Shown here piece after piece: positions 59,881 through 64,000 of a stretch of 64,000 nucleotides of DNA. The notes below the pieces were generated by a model. The model was not told the origin of the DNA. It searched no databases and saw only the letters and a program-made list of their open reading frames with translations. The first letter of the stretch is position 1; every line of letters begins with the position of its first letter. A program made the translations under genes and the position numbers. This stretch comes from Archivesica marissinica (Eukaryota; Mollusca; Bivalvia; Venerida; Vesicomyidae), in NCBI GenBank assembly GCA_014843695.1, contig CM026390.1, positions 10,174,978-10,238,977 of the forward strand, written 5' to 3'.

Positions 59881-61191
59881 GCAATCAACCAACGCGCAGT
59901 GACTGATCACCAATGTGGGCCCACCGCCACCAGAGTGTCCATGGAATTAAAGGGCCGAAACACTCAAGGACGGCGGCATCCATGCTGATGATGTTGGTTG
60001 AGAAGCAGTCTACATTCCATATCAGATTATAGACTGTATTATATCACACTTATTGGCGTCGTTACAACCAGGCGCGTAGCTCATATTAGGCCCAGCCTGC
60101 AGGTAGTCACAGAACATTCAAATAGGTCAAAAATGCAATAAAAAGCTGAGGGGGCATGTCAGTATGGTATAGAATCTAGACAAGTGGTCACATATCTTAC
60201 AACGCGATCATATGTATATATATATATAAATAAGAACGTGCATTTCATTTCTGCATAGCAATGTTAGGCTGATTTTGTAAAATACATCTCTGAAAACGTA
60301 TATTAAAATGGGTCAGAGTGCACCACTGACGTTCTAGGATTCAAAATGTCCCTGTGGGAAGATGCCCCCAGCACCATCGTACCTTCAGTCCTCATTTTAA
60401 TAGCTGGGCCTACACATTCAAAATGAATAGCAATACCACTGACCACATATACTATACAAGTGCGTAGCTTGGCCTTGATATACCGGTATGTGTAGACACC
60501 ATTAAGATAATGGGTCCTCAAGCTCACGTGATTTGATTGGTTGAGTCTGGAGATTTCCACTCAGCTGAATCAATCAGAAGCTTGAGACCGAATTGGAGAT
60601 TGGGAAGTGTTATAACCTTTTAGCATGGACTATGAAAGAGAAAAAAGACAACATTTGGTTTCCATGATTTTAACATATTAACAATGCAATGTATTCACAT
60701 CTTGTGAAGATAACAAAATCCAAAATTGTTCTGTCTAAAATAAAGGAAGGATAACCTGAACACAATTCAACATCATTTTATCTCGCTAGTTGCCACGCGG
60801 GGCTAGCATGTTAATCTTCTTTCCTGTTGCCATAGAAACCAAAAATAACAATGAAAATGCAGAAACAATACAATTATTAACTGTACACTGATACATTTTA
60901 AAAACTAACATTGTGGAAAACAAAAATGCATGTACATATATTTACAATAAACTCACATTCTCAAGAAATGGCGATAGCAGTGCCAGTGTACGCTATCGTC
61001 ACTCAATTTTATGATTAAAGGGCCATAACTTATGTGCAAAAAGACGGAAGGGCCGCATCTTATACAACTGTTCCAGATATTATACAAGCATAGAATCCCA
61101 TGGAGTAGTCCACATCATATAAGCTTACAATACGACGCAACTCGTTTGCACATTAAATTTCTAATTAAACTAATGTCTGAATATCCGATAC
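59881..61191. other. no gene recognised
   Basis: AT-rich, with a short (ta)n at about 60212-60228. Near 60510-60580 an imperfect inverted pair (ctcaagctcacgtgatttga / tcaatcagaagcttgag) is seen. Confidence 0.5.
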
Positions 61192-62033
61192 AACTCTTAC
61201 TAATAACGCCAAGGTATCTACGTGCAGGTGCTTGCTGCTCAACTCTTACTAATAACTCCTAGTAACCTACGTGCAGGTGCTTGCTGCTCAACTCTTACTA
61301 ATAACTCCTAGTAATCTACGTGCAGGTGCTTGCTGCTCAACTCTTACTAATAACTCCTAGTAACCTACGTGCAGGTGCTTGCTGCTCAACTCTTACTAAT
61401 AACTCCTAGTAATCTACGTGCAGGTGCTTGCTGCTCAACTCTTACTATTAACTCCTAGTAATCTACGTGCAGGTGCTTGATGCTCAACTCTTACTAATAA
61501 CTCCTAGTAATCTATGCGCAGGTGCTTGCTGCTCAACTCTTACTAACAACTCCTAGTAATCTATGCACATGTGCTTGCTGCTAAACTCTTACTAATAACT
61601 CCTAGTAATCTACGTGCAGGTGCTTGCTGCTCAACTCTTACTAATAACTCTTAGTAATCTATGCGCAGGTGCTTGCTGCTCAACTCTTACTAATAACTCC
61701 TAGTAATCTATGCGCAGGTGCTTGCTGCTCAACTCTTACTAATAACTCCTAGTAATATATGCGCAGGTGCTTGCTGCTCAACTCTTACTAATAACTCCTA
61801 GTATATCTACGCACAGGTGCTTGCTGCTCAACTCTTACTAATAACTCCTAGTATATTTATGCGCATGTGCTTGCTGCTCAACTCTTACTAATAACTCCTA
61901 GTATATCTACGCACAGGTGCTTGCTGCTCAACTCTTACTAATAACTCCTAGTAATCTACGCACAGGTGCTTGCTGCTCAACTCTTACTAATAACTCCTAG
62001 TAATCTATGCGCAGGTGCTTGATGCTCAACTCT
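61192..62033. repeat. 49-bp minisatellite, about 17 copies
   Basis: The unit is ctaataactcctagtaatct, then acgtgcaggtgcttgctgct and caactctta. Period 49. A gradient of variants runs along the array: acgtgc on the left, atgcgc in the middle, gtatatctacgcac near 61800-61920. Confidence 0.96.
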
Positions 62034-64000
62034 TTATTAACTATGATGGGTAACTGACAGGCATATGAACGGAGATACAGTACTCAGATACAGTAGCATA
62101 TAAGCCAAGTCCATAATGGAGAAAACGGTTAACCAATCTTACTGCTGATCAAATTCTTCAACTTGATCAGTACACAGATTTTCAATAACTCGAGGGTCAC
62201 GTCAATCGAGTGTCTGCACCAATTTGGTCCATTTCTACTAAGATATATTATGGACATGCTAGTTTATCGACAATGTAGTCATTGCAATGGGATAATTCTG
62301 AATATTTCAAGAGTTTGACTGTATTGTCCGACAAGGCTCAGTGGTCATGATATACACAATTGTCTCGCATATAAGATGTCCGTTTCATTTTAAGCCAATC
62401 AGTATGGATTTGAACTAAACAGTAAACATAGCCAAACCTGTACGAATGGGGCCACATATCTTATGTAACCAACCCGTATTCCCAAATTTATTATAGCATT
62501 GACCGTTACTAATATTTAAGCTTAAGCTGGGCATTGGCTCTCCATCATTTCCTTTCCTTGCTGTTACACACTAAGCATCAATTCTCCATCGCCCCCCCCC
62601 CCCACACTTGCTGCAACATATTGGTCATATTTCATCGATGTGGCACTGTGCTACTCCTACTAGTCTCCTACATGGCTGGCCGGCCCAGTAAAATAAAACC
62701 AACATTTTTAGGATCAGATCGATTGTCATGTGGGTGCCATAGTTACGGTCACTGGTGCATCAGCTCCTTTTGCTCCGTTGTTCAAGACCTGTTGTATTAT
62801 AAGCAAGCCTATATTTTACTATCTTCTAAAAGTGTTGTCTTTCATTAAAGTCATATTCCTGTTAAAACGACAAATAATTGCGCTGTATGCGAATGTCACA
62901 GTGTTGTATGTGAATATCACATTTTTTATGCCAGAAACTTTAATAAAACATGCTAAACGTCATGTACGCACATATCAATTTCATGGCTATTATGATTTGT
63001 TACGGAGAAATGGAGTTATGACTGCCAAATGAACAAATGACTATCTTATCTTTGTGAAAATAATGTTTATAATAGTACATTAAAACATTTATTTAAAACG
63101 GATGGATTTCATTAATGATTATTGCAAAAATTTAGTACTGGTTTTGTAACGAATACAATTATATGATAGTAACTTGTTTTGACAATTGTGGCAGTTAGTT
63201 TGAACAGGAAATATGACTTTAGCATTATGCAGAAATATAGGTACAGGAAATGCCTATAGGTACAATATAGGTACAGGACTTTGTTGTCCCCCTGTATGTA
63301 ACGTACAACAATGTTTTATAACAAAGTACATGTTATTTCTAATGTTAGTTTGCAAATATAACAATGCTCAGTGTAAATTCTTATTCAATAGACAATTACA
63401 GGCAGACAAAATGATGTTCAAAGTTCAGGTTCCTGGCTAAAACAATGCCATACATGCTAAAATGATTAAGGTAAATAGTCAAATGTAAAATATACTTGTG
63501 CTTATAATGCGACCGGCGCATTTCTCACTGAAGTCCCACATACATTGTAGGACAGCCATGCTCCACTATTCAAAGGGAGACTAAAACATATGCATGCATG
63601 TATAAGCTTGGTTCTCTGGAATATCTTCAGGATTCTGTGGCATATAGCAGGAAATGGATGCAACATCTTCCAAATGTTACTGTACGATGGATCATTAATT
63701 AATGTATTATCACTTTTCATCATTCCATTGACTGGTTGTTTAAGACAGGGTTGACTGTAGCAATGTGTGTATGGTCTGATGCCAACAAATGGTCGAGTGC
63801 AGCAATAGTTCTACCTACATGTGTTATTCAAACTATCAACTTAGACATGAATGGTACACACACGTCTGGATAAGCTTCAATGGGAGATCGACCTTTGGTC
63901 CCTCAACGGCAAGCTAAAAATTTATGTCTTGGGAATAGTATAGTCACCAACTTTTCTTGCATTTCTCTGCTGAATTTCCCCAGTTGAAGTGCTATGTACA
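62034..64000. other. no gene recognised
   Basis: AT-rich sequence with a c-run of about 12 at 62592-62603. Short open frames on both strands have no recognisable domain. Confidence 0.5.

Noticed and set aside
63502..63723. Minus-strand 73-codon frame at the right edge
   Set aside because: No recognisable motif and no splice evidence.

Overview
The window is eukaryotic, AT-rich and repeat-dominated. It most resembles a bivalve or other lophotrochozoan mollusc: tRNA-derived SINEs of the type common in bivalves, several LINE clades, LTR retrotransposons, a Tc1/mariner and a pogo-type transposon, and a single host gene split into short exons. The organism is inferred from repeat style and protein resemblance only. 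There is one 1,000-base run of N (10576-11575). No rRNA gene, CRISPR array or free-standing tRNA gene was seen.

Host gene. On the minus strand, six exons join in consistent reading phase with GT-AG borders: 28096-28326, 21923-22048, 18247-18366, 16259-16382, 14961-15088 and 14464-14544, in transcription order. Together they give 270 codons. The protein resembles the second large extracellular loop of a Dispatched-like RND/sterol-sensing-domain transporter (Hedgehog-release family). The membrane-spanning exons before and after are not in view. The introns hold an LTR retrotransposon, LINE and integrase fragments, and SINEs.

Layout. 1-9832 is a minisatellite of 23/30-bp units running off the left edge. 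9833-12400 holds unremarkable sequence, the gap and a 75-bp repeat. 12592-14488 is a 52-bp minisatellite whose unit spans an exon end and its splice donor. 14464-28326 is the host gene. 29041-35200 is a CR1/Jockey-like LINE (minus) carrying a Tc1/mariner element, a long (GA)n expansion and an inverted 3' end. 36171-38530 is a decayed L1/Tx1-like LINE (plus). 38984-44457 is mostly minisatellites (22, 38 and 74 bp) and a TG/CG microsatellite. 46155-47703 is a pogo-like transposase abutting a minus-strand Ty3/gypsy element (47703-51005) with integrase upstream of reverse transcriptase (Gmr1-like order). 51365-51819 is a MITE-like element, 52195-55330 an I/Nimb-like LINE lacking its reverse transcriptase, 59187-59880 the 3' end of an R2-type LINE, and 61192-62033 a 49-bp minisatellite. 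The rest holds nothing I recognise.

The main theme is tandem amplification. Eight unrelated minisatellites cover roughly 18 kb of 63 kb of known sequence. At least two can be traced to a functional parent: one to an exon/intron border of the host gene, the other to the middle of a SINE. All transposable elements visible here look broken.
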